Assembly (NCBI GenBank): GCA_035362935.1
Contig: DAOSEC010000004.1
Coordinates: forward strand, 28,367-92,366
Direction of reading: 5' to 3'
Source of the DNA: DAOSEC01 sp035362935
GTDB lineage: Bacteria > Bacillota_I > Bacilli_A > ML615J-28 > CAG-313
DNA: 64,000 nucleotides
The notes beneath the pieces were generated by a model. That model searched no databases. It was not told where the DNA came from and saw only the letters and a list, made by a program, of their open reading frames with translations. The translations under genes were made by a program, and so were the position numbers. Shown here one piece after another: positions 1 through 8,747 of this stretch (positions within the stretch are counted from its first letter, which is position 1; every line of letters begins with the position of its first letter).

Positions 1-304
1 TAATGTGCATCATATTACATCCACCACATTGATAATAAACATCGCAAACTGGTTTTACTCGACGTTCGCTAGGTTTTGACATTCGAACGATTGTTCCATA
101 CCCATGCTTTTTGTCTGCTTTAATTAAGCGAATAACCGCCTTTTCTCCAACAAGCGCATCAAATACAAACACTGGGTAGTTACCAATTCGGCCAACTCCT
201 AGTCCCTCATGGGTCATAGATGTAAACTCAACATTGTAAAGTTCATTCTTTTTTATGACAATTTCTTCTTCGGGTTTCATATTACTTTTTTCTTCTAATT
301 TCAT
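1..304 (-). CDS. rlmCD: 23S rRNA (uracil-5-)-methyltransferase, RlmCD/RumA type, N-terminal part only
   Basis: About 101 N-terminal residues are present; the gene continues beyond the left edge. After a short charged leader there is a TRAM-like beta-barrel (VEFTSMTHEGLGVGRIGNYP, then FDALVGEKAVIRL). It is followed by the start of the iron-sulfur cysteine cluster, C-(5)-C-GG-C (VCDVYYQCGGCNMMH). This is the arrangement of the RumA/RlmD/RlmCD family, SAM-dependent enzymes that make m5U in 23S rRNA. The catalytic domain is not visible, so the target uracils cannot be assigned. The ATG at 304 lies one base after the sdaA stop and its Shine-Dalgarno (AGAGG) is inside sdaA, so it is the last visible gene of the priA operon. 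Confidence 0.85.
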   Translation of the reverse strand, partial: MKLEEKSNMKPEEEIVIKKNELYNVEFTSMTHEGLGVGRIGNYPVFVFDALVGEKAVIRLIKADKKHGYGTIVRMSKPSERRVKPVCDVYYQCGGCNMMHI

Positions 305-305
305 A

Positions 306-1511
306 CTAACCTCTTTTCTTTTGTTTTACTTTTTTTAGTGCTAAACCACCTAAAGCAGTTTCCCTATATTTTTCATTGAGATCTTTTCCAGTTTCGTTGA
401 GTGCATCAATTACGGAATCTAACATCATATAATGTTGACCATCGGTTAGTAATGCATATTCAGCAGAATCAATTGCTCTTCTAGACGACATTGCATTTCG
501 CTCAATACATGGTATTTGAACATAACCCAAAATAGGGTCACATGTCATACCTAAGTGATGTTCTAAACCAATCTCAGCAGCGTATTCTATTTGATGCAAA
601 CTTCCACCTTTGATATGAGCAGCCATTGCTGCTGCCATACTACAAGCAGTTCCCACTTCTCCTTGACAACCAACTTCCGCTCCGGAGATTGATGCATTGT
701 GCTTCACTAAGTTACCTATCAACCCACCTACAAGCAACCCTTCTACAAGTTTTGACATAGGTGTTTCATTGATTTTATAAAATTTGTATAACACACTAGG
801 AACAACACCACTTGAGCCACATGTTGGTGCGGTCACTACCGTACCTCCACTGGCATTTTCTTCACTTGTTGCGAGTGCAGCAGCATAAATCAGTGCATTC
901 ATGTTATTGGACTCAAGATATTGGTTATAAAATGTTTTTGCGCGGCGTTGGAGGTGAAGGTCCCCTGGTAAATCCGCTTCTTCTTTGAGGCCTTTTTCAA
1001 TGGTTAAGAACATTTGTTTGATGATTTGTTTTCCAAATTCTATAATATCTTTGCCTTCGCATTCTACGACATATTCATACAGGCTTATATGCTTTTCTTC
1101 ACAATAATGTAGAATTTCTTCCATCGTTTTATGAGGGTAGGTATTTAAGTCTCCACGTCTTGATTCATTCAGTTCTTTTAAAGAACCTCCTCCAACACTA
1201 AAGACCAACCACTCATCTATAAGATCTGATGACTCGTTATATGCAAAAAACTTTAGTCCATTGGTATGATATTGATATGTTTTTTCTGGGAGAAATAACA
1301 CATTTGTTCGCTCATTTCCTAGTGTTTTTGCAACAATATAATCGGTTAAATGTCCTTTCCCTGTTGAGGCCAAACTTCCATATAACTCCACTTGAAAATG
1401 ATGCGCATTCGAGTTGCGTTTCAAAAATGTTTCGGCTGCTTTTTTTGGTCCCATAGTGTGTGAGCTTGATGGGCCACTCCCTATCGTATAGAGATTTCTA
1501 ATTGTGTCCAT
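306..1511 (-). CDS. sdaA: L-serine dehydratase, single-chain iron-sulfur type
   Basis: It deaminates L-serine to pyruvate and ammonia in the cytoplasm with a [4Fe-4S] cluster. The N-terminus carries the beta-domain signature GSGPSSSHTMGP (about residues 12-23). The C-terminal catalytic alpha domain has SGGTVVTAPTCGSSG, GCQGEVGTACS and GMTCDP, whose cysteines are the expected cluster ligands. At 401 residues both domains are in one chain, whereas Bacillus subtilis has separate SdaAB and SdaAA; the chain is shorter than E. coli SdaA (about 454). It lies between pgpA and rlmCD in a run of closely spaced genes. In B. subtilis the sda genes sit beside yloV and recG, so here they have moved to the priA operon. 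Confidence 0.93.
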   Translation of the reverse strand: MDTIRNLYTIGSGPSSSHTMGPKKAAETFLKRNSNAHHFQVELYGSLASTGKGHLTDYIVAKTLGNERTNVLFLPEKTYQYHTNGLKFFAYNESSDLIDEWLVFSVGGGSLKELNESRRGDLNTYPHKTMEEILHYCEEKHISLYEYVVECEGKDIIEFGKQIIKQMFLTIEKGLKEEADLPGDLHLQRRAKTFYNQYLESNNMNALIYAAALATSEENASGGTVVTAPTCGSSGVVPSVLYKFYKINETPMSKLVEGLLVGGLIGNLVKHNASISGAEVGCQGEVGTACSMAAAMAAHIKGGSLHQIEYAAEIGLEHHLGMTCDPILGYVQIPCIERNAMSSRRAIDSAEYALLTDGQHYMMLDSVIDALNETGKDLNEKYRETALGGLALKKVKQKKRG

Positions 1512-1543
1512 GTAATATTATTTCCTCAAACTTCTCTTTATAT

Positions 1544-2107
1544 TTATATATCAAACTGTATTGTTTCAAAATGAGGATCTTTAAATGCCTCGTTTTCGCT
1601 CATGATTTGAGCTACTCGTGTGGATGCAGCTGCAGCTAATGCTCCAACGATATCATCCATAAATGTATGACATTTTCCAGTATTACTAGATTGTTTTCCA
1701 TCGCTATTAAGTCTAGCAACAACACCTGGTTTATTGACATCAATATCACCAAAATTTGTTTGACCAATTGCTCCATATAGTCGTGCGATATCTAGACCCA
1801 ATACTTCATCAATGCCAAACACACCAAGGTCATACTTCAAAATATCTTGAATTGGTCCACGGAACAATCCTTCCTCTGCCATACGATCAATTTCTGCCGC
1901 TAGTTGAATATGATGAAAAATATCACGAAAAGTCAGAATTTTTTCAACACTTTCGATGCATAATTTCATTTCAATGTTCTTATTATATCTTGCTTGTTGA
2001 TTAAAGGCGATTTCTGCAATCTCTTTGATGGTTACTCCTCGTTGTAATAAAACATCACGATTCAAAGCAAACATTTCTTCTCGGTTATAATAAAGTTTTG
2101 GTTTCAT
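1544..2107 (-). CDS. pgpA: Phosphatidylglycerophosphatase A family protein (YutG-like)
   Basis: 187 residues matching the PgpA/YutG family. The middle and end hold the family's conserved blocks: YGAIGQTNFGDIDVNKPG, then the acidic GKCHTFMDDIVGALAAAAS. The family removes the phosphate from phosphatidylglycerophosphate to make phosphatidylglycerol, and a membrane-lipid role fits here. YutG-type proteins lack the extra hydrophobic segments of E. coli PgpA, and this one likewise shows no clear transmembrane helix. It follows fmt with a one-base gap and precedes sdaA. The family call is firm; the exact substrate is inferred. Confidence 0.8.
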   Translation of the reverse strand: MKPKLYYNREEMFALNRDVLLQRGVTIKEIAEIAFNQQARYNKNIEMKLCIESVEKILTFRDIFHHIQLAAEIDRMAEEGLFRGPIQDILKYDLGVFGIDEVLGLDIARLYGAIGQTNFGDIDVNKPGVVARLNSDGKQSSNTGKCHTFMDDIVGALAAAASTRVAQIMSENEAFKDPHFETIQFDI

Positions 2108-2108
2108 A

Positions 2109-3044
2109 CTAGATACCTACCTTTTCTATTCTTTTTAATATTTGTTTTCCGTTACCATTTAAAAAATCTTTTACTGACATTCTATTTTTACCTTGAGGTT
2201 TGATGGTCAGTATTTCTATTGCTGTTTGATTCCCACATGCAACAATAAAACTTTCTTTAGTAATATCTACAATACTTCCTGCAGTTAAGTTGTGAGTCCT
2301 GTTAGAAACCTTAGCTTCATATACTTTTATCACATTACCTTCTATTAAGGTATAAGCGCCAGGGTTAGGATTATAGGCTCTAATGTGGTTTCTAACTTGA
2401 ATAGCCTCTTCGGAAAAATCAAGTAGCTCTTCTTCCTTGGTCACATTATATGCAAAGGTTGCTTGACTGTGATCCTGTGGAATTGCATAACTTTTGCCTT
2501 GATCTAAATCATCTAATACCTTTAACACTAAGCGAGTACCTAATACACTGAGTTTCTCAAACAAGTCACCGCATGTATCACTATCAAGTATAGGGAGTTT
2601 GTCCATGGCTAATATATCTCCTGCATCCATCTTTCGTTCCATATAGATGATTGAGACCCCTGTCTCACTACATCCATCTTTGATTGCCTGATGAATGGGA
2701 GCTCCACCGCGATATTTTGGTAGGAGTGATGCATGTACGTTAATCGCCTTATACTTATGATGATTAATAAGATCCATATTAACAAATTGTCCATACGCAG
2801 CTGTCACAATAATATCAGCATTTAATTTTACAAGTGCTTCATATTCATCTTTTATTCGATTTGGTTGAAATAAAGGAACTTGATGGGTTACCGCCCATTG
2901 TTTAACCGGTGATGAAAGTAGTTCTTTTTTTCTTCCAACTGGTTTATCTGGTTGGGTCACAACACCAACAATATCGTGTTTGCTAGCCAGGCCATTTAAA
3001 ATTGTTACACTGAACTCTGGTGTTCCCATGAACAGTATTCTCAT
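2109..3044 (-). CDS. fmt: Methionyl-tRNA formyltransferase
   Basis: Formylates initiator Met-tRNA with 10-formyltetrahydrofolate. The protein opens MRILFMGTPEFSVTIL. It carries the formyltransferase active-site stretch NVHASLLPKYRGGAPIHQAI (Asn-His plus the SLLPKYRG loop) and a downstream D that completes the catalytic site (MDAGDIL). The C-terminal OB-like tRNA-binding domain follows (YNPNPGAYTLIEGNVIKVYEA). Length of about 311 residues is normal. I start it at the ATG at 3044; the GTG at 3053 and the ATG at 3050 lie in the likely ribosome-binding stretch GAGTGATG. It follows priA by 15 bases, the usual priA-fmt arrangement of Bacillota, although def is not between them. Confidence 0.95.
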   Translation of the reverse strand: MRILFMGTPEFSVTILNGLASKHDIVGVVTQPDKPVGRKKELLSSPVKQWAVTHQVPLFQPNRIKDEYEALVKLNADIIVTAAYGQFVNMDLINHHKYKAINVHASLLPKYRGGAPIHQAIKDGCSETGVSIIYMERKMDAGDILAMDKLPILDSDTCGDLFEKLSVLGTRLVLKVLDDLDQGKSYAIPQDHSQATFAYNVTKEEELLDFSEEAIQVRNHIRAYNPNPGAYTLIEGNVIKVYEAKVSNRTHNLTAGSIVDITKESFIVACGNQTAIEILTIKPQGKNRMSVKDFLNGNGKQILKRIEKVGI

Positions 3045-3059
3045 ACACATCACTCTTTT

Positions 3060-5384
3060 CTATGATAATGAAATTGGATATCTCTCAAAATATATTTCGT
3101 ACTTGCTTGTTTGAAATTCTTGATAAATAATAGAGTAAAGTTGATCAACTGATGCATCAGGATGAAGTTTTATAATCAACTGAACTGCATTAATTTTGTC
3201 ATTCACTGTTGGACCAAGAATTTGCTTTTCAACTTTTATCGAAGCATATAATGTTTTTTTAATGCTGTTAGCTACTTTAAACGTTTCTTTGTATGGTCCC
3301 TTAATGACAACTCTATGCACTTTCGAAAACGGTGGATAAAATCCGTCGTTTCTATATTGATATTCTTTTTCTATGAATTCAAGATGGTTTTTTGTGCAAG
3401 CCGAATTTATCACGAAATGATTGCTTTCATATGCTTGAATTAGACACAAACTATTCGTTTTTGATTCGAGTTTTGAAACGGCTTGTGAAATCATTTGGTA
3501 CGTCAACTCTCGCGATTTGTAATCTGGTAGTGAAAGCATAAAATCAGCAGACAATATTGCGATTAATGATATACTATCATATGTTAATAGTCTGATTAAG
3601 ACTTCTGTACCAATGATAATGTCCACATCTTGCTCTTCAATTCTCCGTAGCACCTCAATATATGATTGACTAGACTTATTTAAATCACCATCTACTCTCA
3701 AGATGGATGCATTTGGATACTGTTCTCTTAGTTTCTCTTCAAGTTGCTCCAATCCATATCCCATTTGTCTGATGTATGTGCTTTGACATTTTGGGCAATG
3801 ATTTGGATATGCTTCTTTGTACGTACAATATCCGCACTCTAATTGATTATTGTGTTTCGAGTATTTTAAGGATACTTTACATTTTGGACATTTAATAACA
3901 TGTCCACACATTCTACAAATGACAAACTGTGAATATCCTTTATGATTTAAAATAATAACTGTCTGTTCTTTCTTTACAAGACGATTTGATATTTCTTCTT
4001 GTAACGGTGTTGATAACACGCTGCGGTTACCCTCTTTTAATTCCTGTTTCATATCAACAACACTAATCCGAGGTAGCTTTGAGCGAGATGCTTCATATAG
4101 TCGATACTCCCCACGAAGTGCTTTTTCGTATCGCTCAATGGATGGAGAAATCGAACTCATAATAAAAGGTATGTTGGATTTTATGGATCGATGCACTAAC
4201 ACATCGAGTAAGTGATATCTTGGTGATTGATCAGAAATATAATTAAGACTTTCTTCACCATCAACAATGATTAGATCAAAAGGTTCAATTGGTAGGAATC
4301 CAGCTTTTTTTGTTCCAATTGCAATGTCAATCGTACCATCCACTAGTTGTCGATAAGCATCATAATATTCACCCTTAGAAATAGAACTATCAAACAAACC
4401 AATGTTAGCTACAAATCGACTAGAAAACAACATATAATATTGTGTTACCAACAAAAAGTTTGGAACTATAAATAGAACTTTTTTTTGTTGTTGCAGTTGT
4501 TTACCGATAATGTCTAAGTATGAAGAAGTAGCTTGTTTATTATTTGAAAAATGACAAAACAATGGTTTGTTTGGCGTTTGATTTAAATAACTCAATAGTT
4601 TGTTACTTTCATCTACGATATGTTTTTTCGTATGATACGAGTTGGTTCGTTGATTGCGAAACACTTCTTCTTGGATATGATCAAAATATCCTAAATCTAT
4701 TAATGACTTAATCATGTAATTCGAACAATCTGCTATTTCACAAAGTTCTTGTACTGTCAAAAATATGTCTTGTTGTAGTAATGCATATAATATATCACGT
4801 TTACGAACATTTCTTATCTCGATAAAGTCGGAGTCAAAATATCCTTGCTTGATTCTATATTTATCAATTTTTTTAATTCCACCTTGTGCTTTAGCAACAT
4901 AAACAATCTCAAGGTGATTTTGATCAAGTGCTTTTTTAATTTTTCGATGCAGTGGAAAAAAGTTGTTATCGTATCGTAATCTCTTTTTCCCACCAAAGGC
5001 TATAGCCAGTTCCGCATCCAATGACTCATAGTGATTCACTTGAATAAATTTATCTGTTCTTCCTTTTAAACTATCTGGAATCATTAAGTTTAGACATGAA
5101 ATCATTAAACTCGTAGTAGTTTTATTAATATGCTTAGCAAGTTCTAATTGTTCTTCTGTAATAATTGGAGAGTAATCGAGTAGATCTGTAATGTCTTTTG
5201 ATTCACCATCGAAGCATTTATCTTGATAAACTTCTAAAACAAACCCAAAAATCTCTCTAACACCAAATGAGACAATCACTCTTGCTCCTGGTTTTACAAA
5301 GTTTTCAAATTGAGATGGGATGCGATATTCAAACTCTGTATCAACATGACTTGATGATACATCAACGACTACTTTTGCATACAT
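3060..5384 (-). CDS. priA: Primosomal protein N' (PriA) with a degenerate helicase motor
   Basis: PriA recognises stalled forks and loads the replicative helicase. Overall architecture is intact over 774 residues: an N-terminal 3'-DNA-binding domain (AKVVVDVSSSHVDTEFEYRIP), a winged-helix region, two helicase lobes, eight zinc-binding cysteines at about 490, 493, 499, 502, 517, 520, 530 and 533, and the C-terminal YPPFSK domain. The ATPase motifs are gone. Where PriA has HGVTGSGKT this protein has HFSNNKQAT (278-286; Walker lysine replaced by Ala). DEEH is DGEE (375-378). The GTQM-KGHDFP block is GTEVLIRLLTYDS (592-604). QVAGRAGR is QAVSKLES (634-641). The frame is open throughout, so it is not a pseudogene. 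The first gene of its operon. Confidence 0.93.
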   Translation of the reverse strand: MYAKVVVDVSSSHVDTEFEYRIPSQFENFVKPGARVIVSFGVREIFGFVLEVYQDKCFDGESKDITDLLDYSPIITEEQLELAKHINKTTTSLMISCLNLMIPDSLKGRTDKFIQVNHYESLDAELAIAFGGKKRLRYDNNFFPLHRKIKKALDQNHLEIVYVAKAQGGIKKIDKYRIKQGYFDSDFIEIRNVRKRDILYALLQQDIFLTVQELCEIADCSNYMIKSLIDLGYFDHIQEEVFRNQRTNSYHTKKHIVDESNKLLSYLNQTPNKPLFCHFSNNKQATSSYLDIIGKQLQQQKKVLFIVPNFLLVTQYYMLFSSRFVANIGLFDSSISKGEYYDAYRQLVDGTIDIAIGTKKAGFLPIEPFDLIIVDGEESLNYISDQSPRYHLLDVLVHRSIKSNIPFIMSSISPSIERYEKALRGEYRLYEASRSKLPRISVVDMKQELKEGNRSVLSTPLQEEISNRLVKKEQTVIILNHKGYSQFVICRMCGHVIKCPKCKVSLKYSKHNNQLECGYCTYKEAYPNHCPKCQSTYIRQMGYGLEQLEEKLREQYPNASILRVDGDLNKSSQSYIEVLRRIEEQDVDIIIGTEVLIRLLTYDSISLIAILSADFMLSLPDYKSRELTYQMISQAVSKLESKTNSLCLIQAYESNHFVINSACTKNHLEFIEKEYQYRNDGFYPPFSKVHRVVIKGPYKETFKVANSIKKTLYASIKVEKQILGPTVNDKINAVQLIIKLHPDASVDQLYSIIYQEFQTSKYEIYFERYPISLS

Positions 5385-5405
5385 AACATCACTCCAAGTA
5401 TAATA

Positions 5406-5434
5406 ATTATATCATAATTAAAGTTAAATTACAA
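5406..5434 (-). promoter_or_regulatory. Promoter of priA-fmt-pgpA-sdaA-rlmCD
   Basis: TTGTAA (5429-5434), a 17-base spacer and TATAAT (5406-5411) on the minus strand, about 20 bases before the priA ATG. The leader carries GGAG as the ribosome-binding site. Confidence 0.7.
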
Positions 5435-5451
5435 AATAAGATTAAAAGTAA

Positions 5452-5474
5452 AAAAGTCAGTAAAACTGACTTTT
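5452..5474 (-). terminator. Intrinsic terminator of gmk-rpoZ
   Basis: Nine-base-pair stem AAAAGTCAG/CTGACTTTT with a five-base loop and a following T-run on the minus strand. It overlaps the rpoZ stop codon and separates gmk-rpoZ from the priA promoter. Confidence 0.8.
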
Positions 5475-5688
5475 AAAGTACTTGTATTTTTCCAGCTAGA
5501 ATTTCTTCTAACGCTTTACCTATGCTTTTTTTACTTCTTGGCTTTTCCAAAGCACAGTCATTTTTTTCATCAATTTCTCTAGCTCGTTTCGCTGCTGCGA
5601 TGACAAGTTTATATTTTGATGAAGTGATTCCAGAAAATTGATCAATAGAAGGATATCTCATACCTTCATTTTGATTTTCTTCAAACAT
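5473..5688 (-). CDS. rpoZ: RNA polymerase omega subunit
   Basis: 71 residues of the RpoZ family, which helps assemble beta' into RNA polymerase. The family core is visible: MRYPSIDQFSGITSSKYKLVIAAAKRARE, where the small helical domain begins, and the C-terminal KSIGKALEEILAGKI. The length is normal for Bacillota. Its ATG overlaps the gmk stop by one base (TAATG), so it is translationally coupled to gmk, the classical gmk-rpoZ pair. It ends inside a strong intrinsic terminator. Confidence 0.93.
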   Translation of the reverse strand: MFEENQNEGMRYPSIDQFSGITSSKYKLVIAAAKRAREIDEKNDCALEKPRSKKSIGKALEEILAGKIQVL

Positions 5689-6308
5689 TATTTTACCCCC
5701 ATTATTTCTTGATACTTATAGATTGAACGTTCTGTTTTTGCGTGCTCTGCACGAATAATAGCCATAATTCTATCTGCTGCATTATGAACTTCATCATTAA
5801 TAACTATATAATCATAACGATGTGCTAAGCCTATTTCACGGAGTGCTTTATCCATTCTCTGATGAATTACATCTAGACTGTCTGTGCCACGATGAATTAG
5901 TCGATTTTCTAAGTCTTTCATCGAAGGAGGACCAATAAAGATAAATACCGCATCTGGCATTTTTTGTTTTACTTGTAGTGCACCTTGAACTTCAATCTCC
6001 AATACAACTTCTTTTCCTTTGTTTAGTTGATCTTCAATTTTATCTAATGGCGTACCATAATAGTGACCAACGAATTCTGCCCACTCTAAAAAACCATTTT
6101 CTTTGATTCTATGTTCAAACTCATCCTTTGTAACAAAGAAGTAGTCTTTTCCGTTAACTTCTCCTGGACGAATTGGTCGAGTGGTCATGGACACTGAGTA
6201 AACCAGGTCATGACCTGTCATTTCAAATAGTGCTTTTCTTACGGTTCCTTTTCCAACTCCAGAGGGACCGGATATCACGATTAATAAGCCACGCTCATTT
6301 AGTTTCAT
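5688..6308 (-). CDS. gmk: Guanylate kinase
   Basis: Phosphorylates GMP to GDP using ATP. It has the P-loop GPSGVGKGTV near the N-terminus (about residues 14-23) and the GMP-binding segment YSVSMTTRPIRPGEVNGKDY. The lid and core contain LEWAEFVGHYYGTP and VLEIEVQGALQVK. 206 residues is the usual size. Start ATG at 6308 follows the ribosome-binding site AGGAG. It is the first gene of the gmk-rpoZ operon and is divergent from rqcH. Confidence 0.97.
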   Translation of the reverse strand: MKLNERGLLIVISGPSGVGKGTVRKALFEMTGHDLVYSVSMTTRPIRPGEVNGKDYFFVTKDEFEHRIKENGFLEWAEFVGHYYGTPLDKIEDQLNKGKEVVLEIEVQGALQVKQKMPDAVFIFIGPPSMKDLENRLIHRGTDSLDVIHQRMDKALREIGLAHRYDYIVINDEVHNAADRIMAIIRAEHAKTERSIYKYQEIMGVK

Positions 6309-6332
6309 TTCAACACTCCTGCTATTTACTTA

Positions 6333-6361
6333 ATTATACCTTAGCCATAGTGAAAAATCAA
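6333..6361 (-). promoter_or_regulatory. Promoter of gmk-rpoZ
   Basis: TTGATT (6356-6361), a 17-base spacer and a perfect TATAAT (6333-6338) on the minus strand, 25 bases before the gmk start. Confidence 0.7.
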
Positions 6362-6450
6362 CTTTTTTTCAGTTTTTATATGCGTTTTCATTTTGGGGAT
6401 TAAATTACCAAGTTTATAACATGAATTTTCTACTCCTGTAACATTACTTG

Positions 6451-6459
6451 TGTTATAAT
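6451..6459 (+). promoter_or_regulatory. Extended -10 promoter of rqcH
   Basis: TGTTATAAT, an extended -10 element with a perfect TATAAT hexamer, about 25 bases before the rqcH start. No good -35 hexamer is visible, as expected for an extended -10 promoter. Confidence 0.6.
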
Positions 6460-6483
6460 ACTAATATTGAAGGAGGTGAGATA

Positions 6484-8100
6484 ATGGCATTTGATGGGAT
6501 CTTTTTACACCATCTTACCAATGAACTTAATCAATCATTATTAGGTGGAAGGGTTAATAAAATCATACAAATATCTGATTTAGAGTTGTTATTTCAAATT
6601 CGATCAAAAGGTCAAAACCATCAATTACTGGTTTCTTCATCTCTTGATTCTCCACGCATTCACACTACAAAGGTTCATTATTTACCACTAGAATCCCAAA
6701 CCAACCTAAGTCAATTAATACGCAAACACATTGAAGGTGGGTATATAACAAAGATTTATCAACACAACAATGATAGAATTATAACCTTTGAATTTAATGT
6801 AAGCAATGAAATTGGCGATATCGTTAATCGAAAAATGATTGTTGAGAATATGGGAAGAAATAGCAATATTGTCTTCACAACAAATGACTATGTGATTATT
6901 GATTCCATTCGGCGCTTACCACCAAGTTTTGAAGGATTGAGGACAATCTTACCTAAAGCTATCTATGAATATCCTACTGCAAACAAAACTATTAATCCAT
7001 TTTTGCTACAAACAGATGATGCTGATTTATCAAACATTCAAGGAGCTTCTATTTTATTTTTGAATGAAGTTAAAGATAATGGCTCATTAACATCGGTCAT
7101 TCATCGTTCGGTTTATCCGAACATTATCAAGACCGAACAAAAGAATTATTTTTACTGCATTCGTTTAGAGCATATTCAGGGAAATGCCACTTCTTTCCCA
7201 ACACTATCAGAATTGCTTGATCAAGTATATGAAGTAAACAGATCTGAAAATCGACTTTCACAACAACACAAGAATATTGATAGGCTTGTATCTAGTGAGT
7301 TACAAAAAAATCAATACAAACTTGAAAAATTAAAGTCAGAATTAGAACAAGCATATATAACGTTGTCTTTACAAAAGAATGGTGAGTTGTTGGCTGCTAA
7401 TTTGTATAAAGTAAAAGTTGGCGATAATTATGTCGAAGTAGAAGATTATTATGAAAATCAACACATCATTAAGATTGACTTAAATCCAAACAAAACACCA
7501 AGTGAGAATCTTTCATCCATTTTCACCAAAGTTAAAAAAGCTAAAAACGCAATTATTCAGATTGAGAAACAAATCGAAAATACGATCGAAGAAATTAGAT
7601 ATCTAGAAGAGTTGCTGTTTCAAATCTCATCTGCAACTTCAAAAGATATAGATGAAATACACGAGGAACTGGTTGTAAATAGGTATGTTAAAAAAGGAAA
7701 ACCTATAAAACCTAAAAAATCGATACCTAAATTCGAAACCTTTATTGATACATATGGTATTGCCTATCTTGTAGGAAAAAATAACCTTCAGAATGAATAT
7801 ATCACACATAAACTTGCAGCAAAAAATAATTACTTCTTTCACGTTAAGGGTTCTCCTGGATCACATGTTATTGCTCGTATCGAAACGCAACCTACAGAAT
7901 CTATTATTAGAAACGCAGCAAATCTTGCAGCATTGTATTCACCTTTAAAGCAATCAAGTAGTGTTCCGGTTGACTATACTTTAGTTAAGAATATTAAAAA
8001 AGTTTCAGGCAAAAAAGGAAGTTTTGTCCTACTGTATCATCAAAAAACAATTTATATCGATCCAGACATTTCACTACTGCAACAATTAACAAAAAAATAG
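6484..8100 (+). CDS. rqcH: Ribosome quality control factor RqcH (NFACT/FbpA family)
   Basis: RqcH binds peptidyl-tRNA-blocked 50S subunits and directs addition of C-terminal alanine tails that mark the stalled peptide for proteolysis. The NFACT-N domain begins MAFDGIFLHHLTNELN, and the Asp-Arg pair needed in B. subtilis RqcH to recruit tRNA-Ala is here at exactly D97-R98 (HNNDRIITFEF). A central coiled coil follows (about 265-400). The C-terminal NFACT-R domain carries YFFHVKGSPGSHVIAR. 538 residues, slightly shorter than B. subtilis. I start at the ATG at 6484 because AGGAGGTGAG lies just before it; the frame is open further upstream but overlaps the promoter. A single-gene plus-strand unit. 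Confidence 0.93.
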   Translation: MAFDGIFLHHLTNELNQSLLGGRVNKIIQISDLELLFQIRSKGQNHQLLVSSSLDSPRIHTTKVHYLPLESQTNLSQLIRKHIEGGYITKIYQHNNDRIITFEFNVSNEIGDIVNRKMIVENMGRNSNIVFTTNDYVIIDSIRRLPPSFEGLRTILPKAIYEYPTANKTINPFLLQTDDADLSNIQGASILFLNEVKDNGSLTSVIHRSVYPNIIKTEQKNYFYCIRLEHIQGNATSFPTLSELLDQVYEVNRSENRLSQQHKNIDRLVSSELQKNQYKLEKLKSELEQAYITLSLQKNGELLAANLYKVKVGDNYVEVEDYYENQHIIKIDLNPNKTPSENLSSIFTKVKKAKNAIIQIEKQIENTIEEIRYLEELLFQISSATSKDIDEIHEELVVNRYVKKGKPIKPKKSIPKFETFIDTYGIAYLVGKNNLQNEYITHKLAAKNNYFFHVKGSPGSHVIARIETQPTESIIRNAANLAALYSPLKQSSSVPVDYTLVKNIKKVSGKKGSFVLLYHQKTIYIDPDISLLQQLTKK

Positions 8101-8132
8101 GAATGGGGATTTGAACCCTATTCCTATTTTTT
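8095..8132. terminator. Bidirectional terminator between rqcH and nth
   Basis: A stem of at least 12 base pairs, ATAGGAATGGGG against CCCTATTCCTAT with one G-T pair, a loop of about seven bases, an A-run before it and a T-run after it. It serves both convergent genes and overlaps the rqcH stop and the nth 3' end. Confidence 0.9.
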
Positions 8133-8747
8133 AATACATTCTTTTTTATAAAATGGACATATATCACAGTTTGGATTTTTTGCTAAGCAAAAATATCTTC
8201 CAAAAAATAAGATTGCTAAATGAGCTTGATGCCAATCTTGTTCATCAAATTCTTGCATTAGGGCCTCTTCGACTTGGAGTATGCTTGCATCTTGACTCGC
8301 AAATCTCAATCTTTTACTTACACGTTCAACATGGGTGTCAACAGCAATTCGTGGTATACGGAACCCTTCTGATAAAATTACATTTGCAGTTTTTCTACCG
8401 ATACCTGGAAGACTAATTAAATCACCATAATTACTTGGGACCAATCCATTAAATCGATTTGTAACATCTTTCGCAAATAAAACAATATTTCTTGCTTTGT
8501 TTTTGTATAAACCTATGCTTTTTATAATTGTCTCCACATCAACCACATCTGCATTTGATAATGATTTTGGATCTGGATAGACCTTAAAAAGATCTGGGGT
8601 GACCATATTTACTCTTTTATCAGTCGTTTGTGCACTTAATATTACTGATATAGAAAGTTGATACAAATCTTGATAGTCTAGTTCACATCTTGCGTTTGGA
8701 TACATTTCTTTCATTGTATTTAAAATATAACTACTTCTTTTTTTCAT
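8124..8747 (-). CDS. nth: Endonuclease III
   Basis: A DNA glycosylase/AP lyase for oxidised pyrimidines. It has the helix-hairpin-helix LPGIGRKTANVIL with the catalytic lysine, followed by the catalytic aspartate in VDTHVERVSKRL. The C-terminal iron-sulfur cluster has four cysteines in CLAKNPNCDICPFYKKEC. Their spacing is C-6-C-2-C-6-C, one residue more at the end than the usual C-6-C-2-C-5-C. 207 residues, normal size. It overlaps dnaD by 17 bases, giving the dnaD-nth pair found across Bacillota. Confidence 0.95.
   Translation of the reverse strand: MKKRSSYILNTMKEMYPNARCELDYQDLYQLSISVILSAQTTDKRVNMVTPDLFKVYPDPKSLSNADVVDVETIIKSIGLYKNKARNIVLFAKDVTNRFNGLVPSNYGDLISLPGIGRKTANVILSEGFRIPRIAVDTHVERVSKRLRFASQDASILQVEEALMQEFDEQDWHQAHLAILFFGRYFCLAKNPNCDICPFYKKECIKK

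Noticed and set aside
3045..3053. Earlier starts for fmt (GTG or ATG), with similar early GTG starts at comEA, mnmA and cca
   Set aside because: In each case the early codon lies within GAGGTGAT or GTGATG, which is the ribosome-binding site of the next ATG.
3060..5384. The possibility that priA is a pseudogene
   Set aside because: A 774-codon uninterrupted frame, intact zinc cysteines and conserved terminal domains argue for a functional protein without ATPase motifs.
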